From assembly GCA_002327725.1 (NCBI GenBank), contig DCXP01000059.1:1-49725 (forward strand): DNA of 49,725 nt, read 5' to 3'. Numbering within the stretch: position 1 is the first letter of the stretch; every line of letters starts with the position of its first letter. Below the pieces are notes generated by a model that saw only the letters and a list, made by a program, of their open reading frames with translations, was not told the DNA's origin and made no database searches. Made by a program: the position numbers and the translations under genes. Source of the stretch: Proteobacteria bacterium UBA2133. Lineage in GTDB: Bacteria; Pseudomonadota; Gammaproteobacteria; Arenicellales; UBA868. Shown here piece after piece: positions 33,043 through 42,444 of the stretch.

Positions 33043-35247
33043 TTGTCTGATTTGCCGCTTTCCGTGAAGCATTTCCTTCAGACCCGGCGTACTGCCTTGC
33101 CGCGGCTCGCGGGTGCAGCGCTGCTCGGGCTGTTGCTTGCACTGCCCGGGCTGTTGCTTGCACTGCCCGGCGCCGGTGTCAGCGCGGTCTCACAGGATGT
33201 GCCCGCCCTGGCTGCTGAGCCGCACCACGACCAAACGCTTAAGCTCGTCAACTACTTCGTTGAGCGCTACCACTACCGCAAGACCAGGCTTGATGATCCC
33301 CTGTCGTCGCAGATTCTGGACCGTTACCTTGATACCCTGGATGCCAATCGCAGTTACTTTCTCGCCAGTGACATTGAATCCTTCGAGCCCTTTCGCTACG
33401 AACTTGATGACTACCTGGGCGCCCACGACACCGACCCGTTATTTACGATCTTCAACAGCTATCGCACGCGCGTGCTTGACAGGATCGACTATGCCCTGGG
33501 CCTTCTGGACCAGCCTTTTGATTTTTCAGTTGATGAGGTTTACCCGTTCGACCGCACCGAGGCACCCTGGGCCATCGATAGCGCTGACATCAACGACCTG
33601 TGGCGACGCCGGGTAAAGAATGACTACCTCGTTCTCAAGCTTGAAGGCAAAGCGCCTCAGGAGATCATCAAGACGCTCCGGCAACGGTACCAGCAGCAGA
33701 AGCGGCGCGTCCTGCAAATATCCAGTCAGGATGTATTCCAGACCCTGGTGAATGCGTACATGTCGGCAATCGAGCCGCATACCGGTTACTTCTCACCCCG
33801 GGCGACCGAAAACTTCAAGATCCGGATGAGCCTGTCGCTTGAGGGCATTGGCGCCGTTCTGCAGACACAAAACGAATTCACCGTGATCCTGCGTGTGGTT
33901 CCGGGCGGCCCCGCGGAACTTGAGGGCAGTCTTCGTTCCGGCGACCGGATTGTGGGTGTTGGCCAGGGAGATACCGATCCTGTTGTCGATGTGATCGGGT
34001 GGCGCCTTGATGATGTCGTGGACCTTATCCGCGGTCCGAAGGGGTCCGTTGTCCGTCTGCAGATCCGGCCTGACCCAAAGACCGGCAATACCGAGTCGCG
34101 GATACTGGCATTAACCCGGGACGAGATAAAACTCGAAGAGCAGGCCGCGCAAAGCAGCCTGCTGGAAGTTCGGGGCGCCGAGAATGTCCGAAGAATCGGC
34201 GTGATCGATATTCCGACCTTCTATGTGGATTTTGATGCGCGGGCGCGCGGCGACAGCGACTACCGCAGCACCACCCGCGATGTGCGCCGGCTCATCGGCG
34301 AACTTGAAAGCGAAGGCATGGACGGGCTGATCATTGACCTTCGGGGTAATGGCGGCGGCGCCCTCGCGGAAGCGACCGCCCTCACCGGGCTGTTTATTGC
34401 TTCGGGGCCGGTCGTTCAGGTGCGTGATGCGCGCGGGCGGACCCGGGTTAACCGTGACCCGAGCGGCGACATCGCCTACTCCGGGCCGCTTGCGGTCATT
34501 GTCGACCGCGACAGCGCCTCGGCCTCAGAGATATTCTCCGGCGCGATTCAGGACTACCAGCGCGGGCTCATTATTGGAGAGTCCACTTACGGCAAAGGAA
34601 CCGTCCAGAACCTGATTGATCTTGATCGATATTCCCAGGATCCGGAGCAGCCACTCGGGCAACTGAAACTCACCATTGCCCAGTTCTTCCGCGTCAGCGG
34701 GGCCAGCACGCAACATCGAGGCGTCGTCCCGGACATTGTGCTTCCGGGTCGCGGCGCCGATCTACCCTATGGAGAGAAGGCGCTGGAGAATGCTCTGCCC
34801 TTTGCGCAAATCGATTCCACGGCCTTCTCGAGTTACTCGGTTGAAAACCCGGGATATGACCTCGATCAACTGCGGGAACTGCACAGCCAGCGCATCCGTA
34901 GCGACCCTGATTTCGCTTATCTCGCCGGGCTTCGGGAGATTGATATTCCCCTGGCACAGGCCATAGAGATTTCTCTTATGGAAAGCCAGCGACAGAAGGA
35001 TCGCGACCAGAGAGAAAACGAACAGCAGCGCATCTTAGACACGCTCAAGCAGGCGCACGGATACGATGGCGACTCAGAGGATGCGTCTCAGGAACTGCCC
35101 AGGGATGCTGTTCTGCTCGAATCCGCGCGCGTGCTCGCCGATATGAGTTTTGGCGCATTCGGTGGACGCCTGGTTGTCCAAAGGGTGGCTCCGAAGGTCT
35201 CTCCCCTTAGCGATGCAGATGCTGATACCACTTCCGCCGGCCAGTAG
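33043..35247 (+). CDS. prc: Tail-specific (carboxy-terminal processing) protease
   Basis: Periplasmic S41 protease that trims or degrades proteins from the C-terminus. A 734-residue protein with a signal-like hydrophobic N-terminus (about 20-45), an N-terminal helical domain (YHYRKTRLDD, LDANRSYFLASDIESF), a PDZ domain (SLEGIGAVLQTQNEFTVILR, then GGPAELEGSLRSGDRIVGVG) and the Ser-Lys catalytic core: LIIDLRGNGGGALAEATALT, DRDSASASEIFSGAIQDYQR and GESTYGKGTVQNLIDLDRY. The C-terminal DUF3340-like tail contains QRQKDRDQRENEQQRILD. The start is uncertain: TTG 33043 or GTG 33064, both without a good ribosome site. The signal segment contains a perfect 21-base tandem duplication. Confidence 0.94.
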   Translation: MSDLPLSVKHFLQTRRTALPRLAGAALLGLLLALPGLLLALPGAGVSAVSQDVPALAAEPHHDQTLKLVNYFVERYHYRKTRLDDPLSSQILDRYLDTLDANRSYFLASDIESFEPFRYELDDYLGAHDTDPLFTIFNSYRTRVLDRIDYALGLLDQPFDFSVDEVYPFDRTEAPWAIDSADINDLWRRRVKNDYLVLKLEGKAPQEIIKTLRQRYQQQKRRVLQISSQDVFQTLVNAYMSAIEPHTGYFSPRATENFKIRMSLSLEGIGAVLQTQNEFTVILRVVPGGPAELEGSLRSGDRIVGVGQGDTDPVVDVIGWRLDDVVDLIRGPKGSVVRLQIRPDPKTGNTESRILALTRDEIKLEEQAAQSSLLEVRGAENVRRIGVIDIPTFYVDFDARARGDSDYRSTTRDVRRLIGELESEGMDGLIIDLRGNGGGALAEATALTGLFIASGPVVQVRDARGRTRVNRDPSGDIAYSGPLAVIVDRDSASASEIFSGAIQDYQRGLIIGESTYGKGTVQNLIDLDRYSQDPEQPLGQLKLTIAQFFRVSGASTQHRGVVPDIVLPGRGADLPYGEKALENALPFAQIDSTAFSSYSVENPGYDLDQLRELHSQRIRSDPDFAYLAGLREIDIPLAQAIEISLMESQRQKDRDQRENEQQRILDTLKQAHGYDGDSEDASQELPRDAVLLESARVLADMSFGAFGGRLVVQRVAPKVSPLSDADADTTSAGQ
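33127..33168 (+). repeat. Perfect 21-bp tandem duplication in the prc signal segment
   Basis: Two identical 21-base units (33127-33147 and 33148-33168) encode GLLLALP twice in the hydrophobic core of the presumed signal sequence. The frame is kept. Confidence 0.97.
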
Positions 35248-35271
35248 GCGCAACCTTAAGCGTAAGGCACG

Positions 35272-36543
35272 ATGAACTTCTCAGCATTCGGAAATTTCCT
35301 GACCTCCGGCTCGGGGATTCTGACGCTCATGGAAGATATCGACAGCGCCCTCACGGGATCGGCAGAGATGCGGCTTCTGGGAGGCGGTAATCCTGCACGG
35401 ATACCCCAAGTGCAGAGCGCGTTCCGTGACGCCATGACGGAACTGCTCGCCGATGGCGAACGGTTTGAGCGCCTGAGCGGGGACTACGACGGCGCAAGAG
35501 GTAATGCCCGGTTCATTGATGCGCTTGCGGCGCTGCTGCGTTCACGGTGCGGATGGCCTGTGGGGCCTCAGAACATCGCCGTCACCAACGGCAGTCAAAG
35601 TTCATTTTACGTGCTGTTTCATCTTTTTGCCGGCGAATTCAGCCAGGGAAAAAAGCGGAAAATTCTTCTGCCGCTCGCACCGGAATACATTGGTTATGCC
35701 GATGTCGGTATGGGTGCAGAGCTGTTCCATACCTACCGGCCAACAATAGAACTTCGCGGTGAGCGCGAGTTCAAGTACCACGTCGACTTTGACCACCTGG
35801 ATATTTCGGATGAGATCGGCGCCATTGCGGTTTCCCGCCCGACCAACCCCACCGGTAATGTATTGACCGAAACCGAAGTCGCTCACCTTCGGGAACTGGC
35901 TGCCCGGCACGGGATTCCATTTATCCTCGACTCTGCCTACGGCGGACCCTTTCCCAATATCATCTTTCCCCCGGTCGATAGCCTCTGGGATGAGAACACC
36001 ATCGCGTGCCTCAGTCTTTCCAAGCTCGGGCTGCCGGGTTTGCGCACGGGGATCATCGTGGCGGACGAAAAAGTCATCCGCGCGGTAACCGCTGCCAACG
36101 CAATCATGTCGCTCGCACCGGGCAGCGCCGGGCCAGGACTTGTCTGCGCCATGGTGGAAAACGGCAGCATCCTGGATCTGTCGGATCGTGTGATCCGGCC
36201 CTATTATCAGGAGAAGGTAAAGCGGGCGGTCTCCTGGGTGACATCGGCCATGGGAGACCTCCCCTGCCGGGTGCACACACCCGAGGGCGCGATCTTCCTC
36301 TGGTTATGGTTTGCAGGGTTACCCATCACCAGCGAGGCGTTATACCAGCGCCTTAAACAAAGAGATGTACTGGTCATTGCCGGAGAGCACTTTTTTCCAG
36401 GACTGGATGAACCCTGGCCACACCGTCATGAATGCATCCGGATTTCCTACGCGCAGGACGCCGAATCGGTTCAGGCGGGTATAGGGATCATCGGTGAGGA
36501 AGTTGCGCGTGCATACCATGAAGGCGCGGCAAAGTCCGCCTGA
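35272..36543 (+). CDS. avtA: Valine-pyruvate aminotransferase
   Basis: A PLP aminotransferase (423 residues) that exchanges amino groups between valine or alanine and their keto acids. Typical AvtA parts: MNFSAFGNFLTSGSGILTLM at the N-terminus, MRLLGGGNPARIPQVQ, AVTNGSQSSFYVLFHLFAGE, the cofactor segment SRPTNPTGNVL, ILDSAYGGPFPNIIF, and the Schiff-base Lys in CLSLSKLGLPGLRTGIIVA. An AAGG site precedes ATG 35272, 24 bases after prc. It could supply D-alanine synthesis with alanine, but no link is visible. Confidence 0.94.
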   Translation: MNFSAFGNFLTSGSGILTLMEDIDSALTGSAEMRLLGGGNPARIPQVQSAFRDAMTELLADGERFERLSGDYDGARGNARFIDALAALLRSRCGWPVGPQNIAVTNGSQSSFYVLFHLFAGEFSQGKKRKILLPLAPEYIGYADVGMGAELFHTYRPTIELRGEREFKYHVDFDHLDISDEIGAIAVSRPTNPTGNVLTETEVAHLRELAARHGIPFILDSAYGGPFPNIIFPPVDSLWDENTIACLSLSKLGLPGLRTGIIVADEKVIRAVTAANAIMSLAPGSAGPGLVCAMVENGSILDLSDRVIRPYYQEKVKRAVSWVTSAMGDLPCRVHTPEGAIFLWLWFAGLPITSEALYQRLKQRDVLVIAGEHFFPGLDEPWPHRHECIRISYAQDAESVQAGIGIIGEEVARAYHEGAAKSA

Positions 36544-36558
36544 ATTTCTCAGATTTTT

Positions 36559-37080
36559 TCATTCCGTCAGACCCCGGTAGGTCTGCCAGATCAGACGAAA
36601 GACGGCGGAAAGCGCTTTCGCTCCTGTATCGATCCACTGATCGATATCGGCCGGGTCGAACCAGTCACCCCCGGACATCTCCTCGAGATTGGGCCTTAAG
36701 GTCTTGGCGGTATCTACCCGGTAGACCCAGGCGAACTCCATACCGGTGACATTCGATGCTTCGAGTTTGAACAGACGTTGCGGTACCCGGTCGAGTGACA
36801 GGCCGACTTCCTCTTCGACTTCGCGGACACAGCAGTCATCGTAGCTTTCACCGGCGTCCACGTGCCCGGCAACTGAAGAATCCCACATGCCGGGATGCTC
36901 CTTTTTATGCAGGCCCCGCTGTTGAAGAAATAATTGTCCCCGCGGATTGAAGACCAGCACATGCACAGCACGGTGGCGCAGCCCCTTAAGATGAATTTCG
37001 TCTCGTCTTTGCTCTCCGATCACCGCGTCCGATGCATCCACCACCGAAAGGATTTCTGCATCTTCAGGAGGGCGGCTCAA
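36559..37080 (-). CDS. NUDIX hydrolase
   Basis: A 173-residue NUDIX protein. The box GHVDAGESYDDCCVREVEEE fits GX5EX7REUXEEXGU. The upstream segment LFLQQRGLHKKEHPGMWDSS resembles isopentenyl-diphosphate-isomerase-like and YfcD-type NUDIX proteins. The substrate, a nucleoside diphosphate derivative, is unknown. Its ATG overlaps the stop of the dehydrogenase gene as ATGA, so translation is coupled. Confidence 0.9.
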   Translation of the reverse strand: MSRPPEDAEILSVVDASDAVIGEQRRDEIHLKGLRHRAVHVLVFNPRGQLFLQQRGLHKKEHPGMWDSSVAGHVDAGESYDDCCVREVEEEVGLSLDRVPQRLFKLEASNVTGMEFAWVYRVDTAKTLRPNLEEMSGGDWFDPADIDQWIDTGAKALSAVFRLIWQTYRGLTE

Positions 37081-38786
37081 GGCGCTGAGTCCGAATCACT
37101 CGAGATTTCGCGACGGGGTTGCCCTGCGCGCTGCGATTGCTGCCAGACGGAGTCGATCCACACTGGAGCTTCCGAGGGCGGCAAAGTCGGTGTTCCGGCA
37201 ATCAAGTCTGCAGCGCGCTCGGCGGCCATGATGGTTGGCGCGTTGAGGTTGCCGTTGGTAATGGTCGGGAAAATCGAGGAATCCACCACACGTAATTGTG
37301 CGATGCCCCGTACCCGGCAACTCGAATCAAGTACTGCACCGGGGTCATCATCGGCGCCCATTTTGCAGGTGCATGAAGGATGGTAGGCGCTCTCGACGTT
37401 CTGCCTGACCCACGCATCAATCTCGTCGTCCGTTTGCAGCGCCGATCCGGGCGCGATCTCCTCACCACGGAACCTGTCCATCGCCGGCTGTCCGAGAATC
37501 TCCCGGGTAAGGTGGATGCAGGCGCGCCAGTCGCTAATGTCTTTTTCAGCGGTCAGATAGTTAAACAGCACCCGGGGGTGCCGAAAGGCATCGTCAGACC
37601 GCACCGATACCGACCCCCGGCTCGCGGGCTTGTTAGGGCCTACATGCACCTGGAACCCGTGCCCGTCGAAAGCAGCGCGACCATCGTAGCGCATGGCCCC
37701 GGGCAGAAAGTGATACTGGATGTCTGGAGACTTGACCCCGGCTGAAGACCGGATAAATCCACAGGACTCAAAGTGATTGGTCGCGCCCAGCCCGGATTTG
37801 AACAACAGCCACTGAAGGCCAATCATGCCTTTGCTGAACATGCCCAACCGGGAGTTGAGCGATATCGGCTCCAGACAGCGGTGCTGAAAATAGACCTCAA
37901 GATGGTCCTGCAGGTTCTGCCCGACACCCTCAAGAGAATGCGCAACCGGGATACGGGCGGCTTCGAGCACCCTTGCGGGACCGATTCCCGATCGTTGCAG
38001 CAAAGCGGGCGAAGCAATAGACCCCGCTGAAAGAATCACCTCAGCCCGGGCATAGACCTCAAAAACATTACCGTCTTTTTCGTAGGCAATCCCAATCGCC
38101 CGGTCCCCCTCGAGCAGCACTTTTGTTGCCAGCGTGCCGCTGATCACCCTGAGATTCTTTCGTTGGCGGATCGGTCTCAGGTAGGCATGACTGGTTGACG
38201 CGCGGCGCCCGTTATCAACGGTCATGTGCATCTGGCCGAAGCCCTCCTGCTGATAACCGTTGTAGTCTTCGGTAGCGGGGTAGCCGGCCTCGATTCCGGC
38301 ATCAATAAAGGCGCGGTATAAGGGATTGAGCTTCATGTCATTGCCGGCACATACGCTGAGCGGTCCATTGGCGCCACGATACTGGTCCGCTCCGCGGTAC
38401 CAGGTCTCGGCACGCTGGTAATAAGGAAGGCACGAGGCGTAGTTCCAGCCGGCCGCGCCGTCCGACTCCCACTGATTGATGTCTTCGGCATGCCCCCGGA
38501 CATACACCATGCCGTTGATCGACGATGACCCGCCGAGGCCCAGCCCTCGTGGGCAGTCCAGCACCCGGCCGTCAAGACCGGGTTCCGCCTCGCTCTGAAA
38601 TCCCCAGTTGAAGCGGCGCGTGTTCATCGGCATGGACAGTGCCGATGGCATCTGGACGATGATGCTGCGGTCACTACCCCCCGCCTCAAGCAGGATGACG
38701 TTCGCATCCGGGTCCTCACTGAGACGCGCCGCCAGCACGCATCCGGCGGAACCGGCGCCCACGATCAGATAGTCACAATCACGCAT
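37077..38786 (-). CDS. betA: Choline dehydrogenase-like GMC flavoprotein (BetA type)
   Basis: A 569-residue FAD enzyme that should oxidise choline towards glycine betaine, or another alcohol. The dinucleotide fold is YLIVGAGSAGCVLAARLSED; GLGLGGSSSINGMVYVRG and GVGQNLQDHLEVYFQHRC follow; the catalytic His is in AYHPSCTCKMGADDDP and the Asn in TNGNLNAPTIMAAERAADLI. Close overall layout to E. coli BetA. Neither betaine aldehyde dehydrogenase nor BetI is nearby. The C-terminus extends about 25 residues past the GMC fold. It starts at ATG 38786 without a clear ribosome site and is divergent from the HAD gene. Confidence 0.85.
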   Translation of the reverse strand: MRDCDYLIVGAGSAGCVLAARLSEDPDANVILLEAGGSDRSIIVQMPSALSMPMNTRRFNWGFQSEAEPGLDGRVLDCPRGLGLGGSSSINGMVYVRGHAEDINQWESDGAAGWNYASCLPYYQRAETWYRGADQYRGANGPLSVCAGNDMKLNPLYRAFIDAGIEAGYPATEDYNGYQQEGFGQMHMTVDNGRRASTSHAYLRPIRQRKNLRVISGTLATKVLLEGDRAIGIAYEKDGNVFEVYARAEVILSAGSIASPALLQRSGIGPARVLEAARIPVAHSLEGVGQNLQDHLEVYFQHRCLEPISLNSRLGMFSKGMIGLQWLLFKSGLGATNHFESCGFIRSSAGVKSPDIQYHFLPGAMRYDGRAAFDGHGFQVHVGPNKPASRGSVSVRSDDAFRHPRVLFNYLTAEKDISDWRACIHLTREILGQPAMDRFRGEEIAPGSALQTDDEIDAWVRQNVESAYHPSCTCKMGADDDPGAVLDSSCRVRGIAQLRVVDSSIFPTITNGNLNAPTIMAAERAADLIAGTPTLPPSEAPVWIDSVWQQSQRAGQPRREISSDSDSAP

Positions 38787-38980
38787 ATAAAACGTTCTTC
38801 AATCCTGTGCCGCCGAGGGCCTGCCGACACAAATCATTGGGGTCCAGCGCTCAACAGATCGCTTTTATGGTTCCGATTATTTCACGTTTTTATGAATCCC
38901 TGCTTAGCCCCGAATATCCCGCATGAGTGCAATCGAAAAATCCTGCGCACGATCCTTTTTTGCGCTAAATTGCCTGCGCT

Positions 38981-39748
38981 ATGAAACCACCCCGTCTTCA
39001 GGTTGCGGATACTGAGGTACCCGCACGTTGTGTTGTGTTCGACAAGGACGGGACGCTGATTGATTTTCATGCGGTCTGGGGGCCAAGGCTCGTGCTGGGC
39101 GCCAAGACACTGGCAGCCAAGACAGGTCTTGGCGATGGCTTTGTTAACCATCTCTACCGGGCGTCGGGCTATAACGCCGACACCGGCGGGACCCTCGGCC
39201 AGGGGCCTCTTGCTACTGCGCCGCTGCATCAATTCACTGTGATTGTGGCCAGCGTTCTTTTTCAGCACGGACTCACCTGGGACCGGGCTCTTGCATTGAG
39301 TGAAGATCATATGGGATCAGCGATGACGGCCACACCAACGGCTCAGGAGATCATCCCCCGGGGGACAATTGGGGAATCACTGAAACGTCTCGTCGATGCT
39401 GAAATTCCGGCAGTCATCGCAACGACCGATAACCGCCTTGCTACCGAGATCATGCTGCATGAACTGGGGCTTGAACCCTTCTTTGCTGACGTCAGGTGCG
39501 GCGACGATGACGGTCCGGTAAAGCCCGATATCGCCGTGCTGGCCCAGATTGCGCACTCGCAAGAGCTTGACGTTTCCGAACTTGTCATGGTGGGCGACAC
39601 CGTCAGCGACCTGACGATGGCCCGCAAGGCCGGAGCCGGTCTTTGCGTCGGTATAACCGGCGGTGCGGGAAGCCCCGCGGAGTTGCAGGCGCATGCTGAC
39701 GTCCTGATCGGCGATATCAGTGAGATCCGCCCTGTTCCCAGCGGGTGA
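38981..39748 (+). CDS. HAD-family phosphatase (phosphoglycolate-phosphatase-like)
   Basis: A 255-residue haloacid-dehalogenase hydrolase. The nucleophile is in VVFDKDGTLIDFHAVWGPRL, motif II in VIATTDNRLATEIM, and motifs III-IV in KPDIAVLAQIA and LVMVGDTVSDLTMARKAGAG. It has a helical cap between about 40 and 120. The substrate is unknown. Despite the nearby phosphonate transporter it does not look like phosphonoacetaldehyde hydrolase, whose nucleophile motif and cap differ. Convergent with the PTP-like gene, with an 11-base gap. Confidence 0.88.
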   Translation: MKPPRLQVADTEVPARCVVFDKDGTLIDFHAVWGPRLVLGAKTLAAKTGLGDGFVNHLYRASGYNADTGGTLGQGPLATAPLHQFTVIVASVLFQHGLTWDRALALSEDHMGSAMTATPTAQEIIPRGTIGESLKRLVDAEIPAVIATTDNRLATEIMLHELGLEPFFADVRCGDDDGPVKPDIAVLAQIAHSQELDVSELVMVGDTVSDLTMARKAGAGLCVGITGGAGSPAELQAHADVLIGDISEIRPVPSG

Positions 39749-39759
39749 TGAGGAACTCG

Positions 39760-40284
39760 TCAGTCCGGCTGACGCAAAAAATGCTCCTGAGTGGCCGACT
39801 CAATCGTGCCCGAACGCGCAGCACGGACACTTTGAATTGCAGCATCGGCATCCTGTCCGGACATCATCAGCAAGCGCGCAGCCACCGTCCCGGTCCGTCC
39901 TAAACCCGCGGCGCAGTGCAGCAGGATCCGTTCACCCCTGCACACAGATGAGAACCACTGCGCCAATGGCGAATTCTCTTGAACTGCATCAGACGGCGCA
40001 CCGAGATCCCTGACGGGGTGATGCTGCCATTGGAACTGCTTCTTGAACTCCTCCGGTAATTGCCCAACACCCAGAAATTCGAACTCATGCAGCTCGACGA
40101 GGGAAACGATGAGATCCGGCTGCCAGTCGCTGACCATCGCAAGATCTTCAGCGAGATCCCTTTGACGATGCGCACCATCGCTGAACTGCTCGAGCCGGCC
40201 TGGGCAGCAGCACATACCTACGGCGCCCCCGTTATCGCCGATCGTGACGGTGTTTATCTCAAGCGGGGCGCCGGGGGATTGCAC
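39760..40284 (-). CDS. Dual-specificity/PTP-like protein phosphatase
   Basis: A 174-residue cysteine phosphatase. The P-loop LLHCAAGLGRTGTVAARLL fits HCX5R, and a plausible general acid lies in HHPVRDLGAPSD. The opening GMCCCPGRLEQ and LIVSLVELHEFEFLGVGQL resemble the CDKN3-type bacterial group. Start is GTG 40284, 12 bases after the glyoxalase gene. Last gene of the aminoethylphosphonate-transporter operon; its target is unknown. Confidence 0.85.
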   Translation of the reverse strand: MQSPGAPLEINTVTIGDNGGAVGMCCCPGRLEQFSDGAHRQRDLAEDLAMVSDWQPDLIVSLVELHEFEFLGVGQLPEEFKKQFQWQHHPVRDLGAPSDAVQENSPLAQWFSSVCRGERILLHCAAGLGRTGTVAARLLMMSGQDADAAIQSVRAARSGTIESATQEHFLRQPD

Positions 40285-40296
40285 GGGCGATCCCTT

Positions 40297-40716
40297 TTAC
40301 CAGGATCCCGTGTTCGGCATCGACAGCCAGGGTTCGGCGGGCGCCAGCGACTCACCCTTTTGCAACAGTTCGATGGAGATACCATCGGGTGACCTGATGA
40401 AGGCCATCCGTCCGTCCCGGGGTGGGCGGTTGATCGTGACGCCCTGGTCCAGCAGACGCTGGCAAAGGCCATAGATATCTTCTACCTGATAGGCGAGATG
40501 ACCGAAATTGCGCCCTCCGGGGTAATCCTCCGGGTCCCAGTTGTATGTCAGTTCGACCTGGGCTGACTCGTCGCCCGGCGCTGCAAGAAACACATTGGTA
40601 AAACGACCCTTCGGCTCATCATACCGGCGCAGTTCAACCAGACCCAGTTTCGTGCAATAAAAGTCCAGCGATCCTTCGAGGTCACTGACCCGCACCATGG
40701 TGTGAAGATATTTCAT
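40297..40716 (-). CDS. gloA: Lactoylglutathione lyase (glyoxalase I)
   Basis: A 139-residue VOC protein. The N-terminal half has HTMVRVSDLEGSLDFYCTKL and the C-terminal half has NFGHLAYQVEDIYGLCQRL with SPDGISIELLQKGE, giving the paired metal sites (His, Glu, His, Glu). It converts the glutathione hemithioacetal of methylglyoxal to lactoylglutathione. It lies 9 bases after the permease gene, so it is probably co-transcribed with the transporter. Confidence 0.92.
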   Translation of the reverse strand: MKYLHTMVRVSDLEGSLDFYCTKLGLVELRRYDEPKGRFTNVFLAAPGDESAQVELTYNWDPEDYPGGRNFGHLAYQVEDIYGLCQRLLDQGVTINRPPRDGRMAFIRSPDGISIELLQKGESLAPAEPWLSMPNTGSW

Positions 40717-40725
40717 TTTGTTGAT

Positions 40726-42444
40726 CTATTTCGCGACAGATACCCGCCATGCCTGGGTACGGGACTCGACACCCCGGCTCAAAAGATAGTGCAGAATTTT
40801 CACCCCCGCCGCAGTGTAAAAGATCATCATCCCCATCGCTGCCGCCGGGGCGATGTCGCCCGCATCATCCATGTTGAGTACCGCAACAGAAGCCAGAGTG
40901 GTATGCGGAGAGTATAAAAATACCACCGCCGACACCGTGGTCATCGCGTTTACGAAAAGATAGATGCTGATATCGAGAATTGCAGGGGTACACACGGGCA
41001 CTGTGACCCTGAGAAATGTGCGGTAAAAAGGCTGCTTCAGCGAAGCGGCAACGGACTCGAACTGGGCATCCATCTGCTTGAGGGCGGTAGTCGCTGTGAG
41101 GTGACTCACCGTGTAGAAGTGGGTAATGGTGCTGATTACCAGTATCGCCATCGTGTGATAGAGGAAGTTCAGCGGATTCGACGGCGAGTTGAAGAAAAAG
41201 ATGTAGGCAAGACCCAGCACCAGTCCGGGTATTGCCATGGGCAGCATCGCCAGGAGCTGGAACGTCCCACGGATCGGGCCCAGTCCCTGACCTTTCTCAA
41301 CGAGATAAGCACCCGAGAACACCAAAATGGTGCCGAATACCGCAGTGTAGGAAGCCATCTCGATAGAGTTGAAGTAACTGGCCCAACCCCCGCCGTCCAT
41401 GAGATCGAACTGGTAATTACTCAAGCCCAGACTCAGGTTGTAGGGGTAGAATTTCACCAGTGCCGCAAACTGGCAGACGCCGAGAATCCCGACGATAAAA
41501 ATGCTGACGACGATCGAATACACCAGCATGAGGTTATCGAACTTTTTGTCGGGGGAAGGCTCCAGGGGAACCGCGCGCGCTGAAAGCAGTGCTATCTGCT
41601 TCTTCTGAACGATACGGTCCACCACGAAGGCAAGGCCCGCGGGGATCAGAAGCACCACCGAAACGACTGCCCCCATCTCGAAGTTCTGCTGACCGATTAC
41701 CTGTTTATAGATATCGGTTGCGAGCACATTGAAATCCCCACCGATCACCTTCGGCGCGCCAAAATCGGTGACGGACAGGGTGAACACCACAAATGCAGCG
41801 CTGATCAGTCCATACCGCACGCCAGGCAGCGTCACCGTAAAAAATATCCGGGCACTTCCCGCACGAAGTGCGGTCGCCGCTTCATAGAGTCTGGCATCGG
41901 CGATCGACAGCGCAGTGATGATGATAATCAGCGCATGCGGCAGCGTAAAAAAGACCTCTGCAATGACGATACCGATGGGTCCGTAAATATCATGACCGAA
42001 CAGCAGTTCGTTAATCAGTCCCTGCCGGCCGAAAAGATAGATCAGCGCGATACCCGGCAGGAGCGAGGGAACCAGAATCGGGATCATCGCAACGGTTTTG
42101 AACACCGCCTTGCCTGGCATCCTGCTACGGGTCAGCGCATAGGCAAGGACGAAAGCGATCGTGACCGTAATGGAGGTGGTAACAAACCCGATAAAAAGGC
42201 TGTTCTGGATCGAATACACCAGAGATGGTGTATTGAAATACGCTAGGTAATTCTCAAGCCCGACGAACCCGCCCTTGGAGTCCAACGTGCTCTTGGAGAG
42301 CATTGCGTACAGTGGAAACGCCAATGCAACAATGAGGTAAACACCAATGACCAGGACAAACAGCCGCATCGCGCGGTCATCGGAACTCGATTTCCTGCGC
42401 AACATTGGCCCAGTTGTGCTGATCGCAACGCCCTTGGCGGTCAT
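40726..42444 (-). CDS. aepW: 2-aminoethylphosphonate-type ABC transporter, fused permease
   Basis: A 572-residue inner-membrane protein with two permease units of the binding-protein-dependent kind in one chain. The EAA-type loops are YEAATALRAGSARIFFTVTL in the first and ESVAASLKQPFYRTFLRVTV in the second. Twelve or so membrane segments are visible. The same fused form is known for the putative aminoethylphosphonate system (PhnU2/AepW type). The frame is open to 42570, but ATG 42444 overlaps the ATPase stop as TGATG and starts the family-like region. Iron(III)-type fused permeases are a less likely alternative. Confidence 0.82.
   Translation of the reverse strand: MTAKGVAISTTGPMLRRKSSSDDRAMRLFVLVIGVYLIVALAFPLYAMLSKSTLDSKGGFVGLENYLAYFNTPSLVYSIQNSLFIGFVTTSITVTIAFVLAYALTRSRMPGKAVFKTVAMIPILVPSLLPGIALIYLFGRQGLINELLFGHDIYGPIGIVIAEVFFTLPHALIIIITALSIADARLYEAATALRAGSARIFFTVTLPGVRYGLISAAFVVFTLSVTDFGAPKVIGGDFNVLATDIYKQVIGQQNFEMGAVVSVVLLIPAGLAFVVDRIVQKKQIALLSARAVPLEPSPDKKFDNLMLVYSIVVSIFIVGILGVCQFAALVKFYPYNLSLGLSNYQFDLMDGGGWASYFNSIEMASYTAVFGTILVFSGAYLVEKGQGLGPIRGTFQLLAMLPMAIPGLVLGLAYIFFFNSPSNPLNFLYHTMAILVISTITHFYTVSHLTATTALKQMDAQFESVAASLKQPFYRTFLRVTVPVCTPAILDISIYLFVNAMTTVSAVVFLYSPHTTLASVAVLNMDDAGDIAPAAAMGMMIFYTAAGVKILHYLLSRGVESRTQAWRVSVAK

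Noticed and set aside
38981..39748. HAD gene near the phosphonate transporter as phosphonoacetaldehyde hydrolase
   Set aside because: The nucleophile motif is FDKDGTLID, not the PhnX form, and the gene is on the opposite strand.
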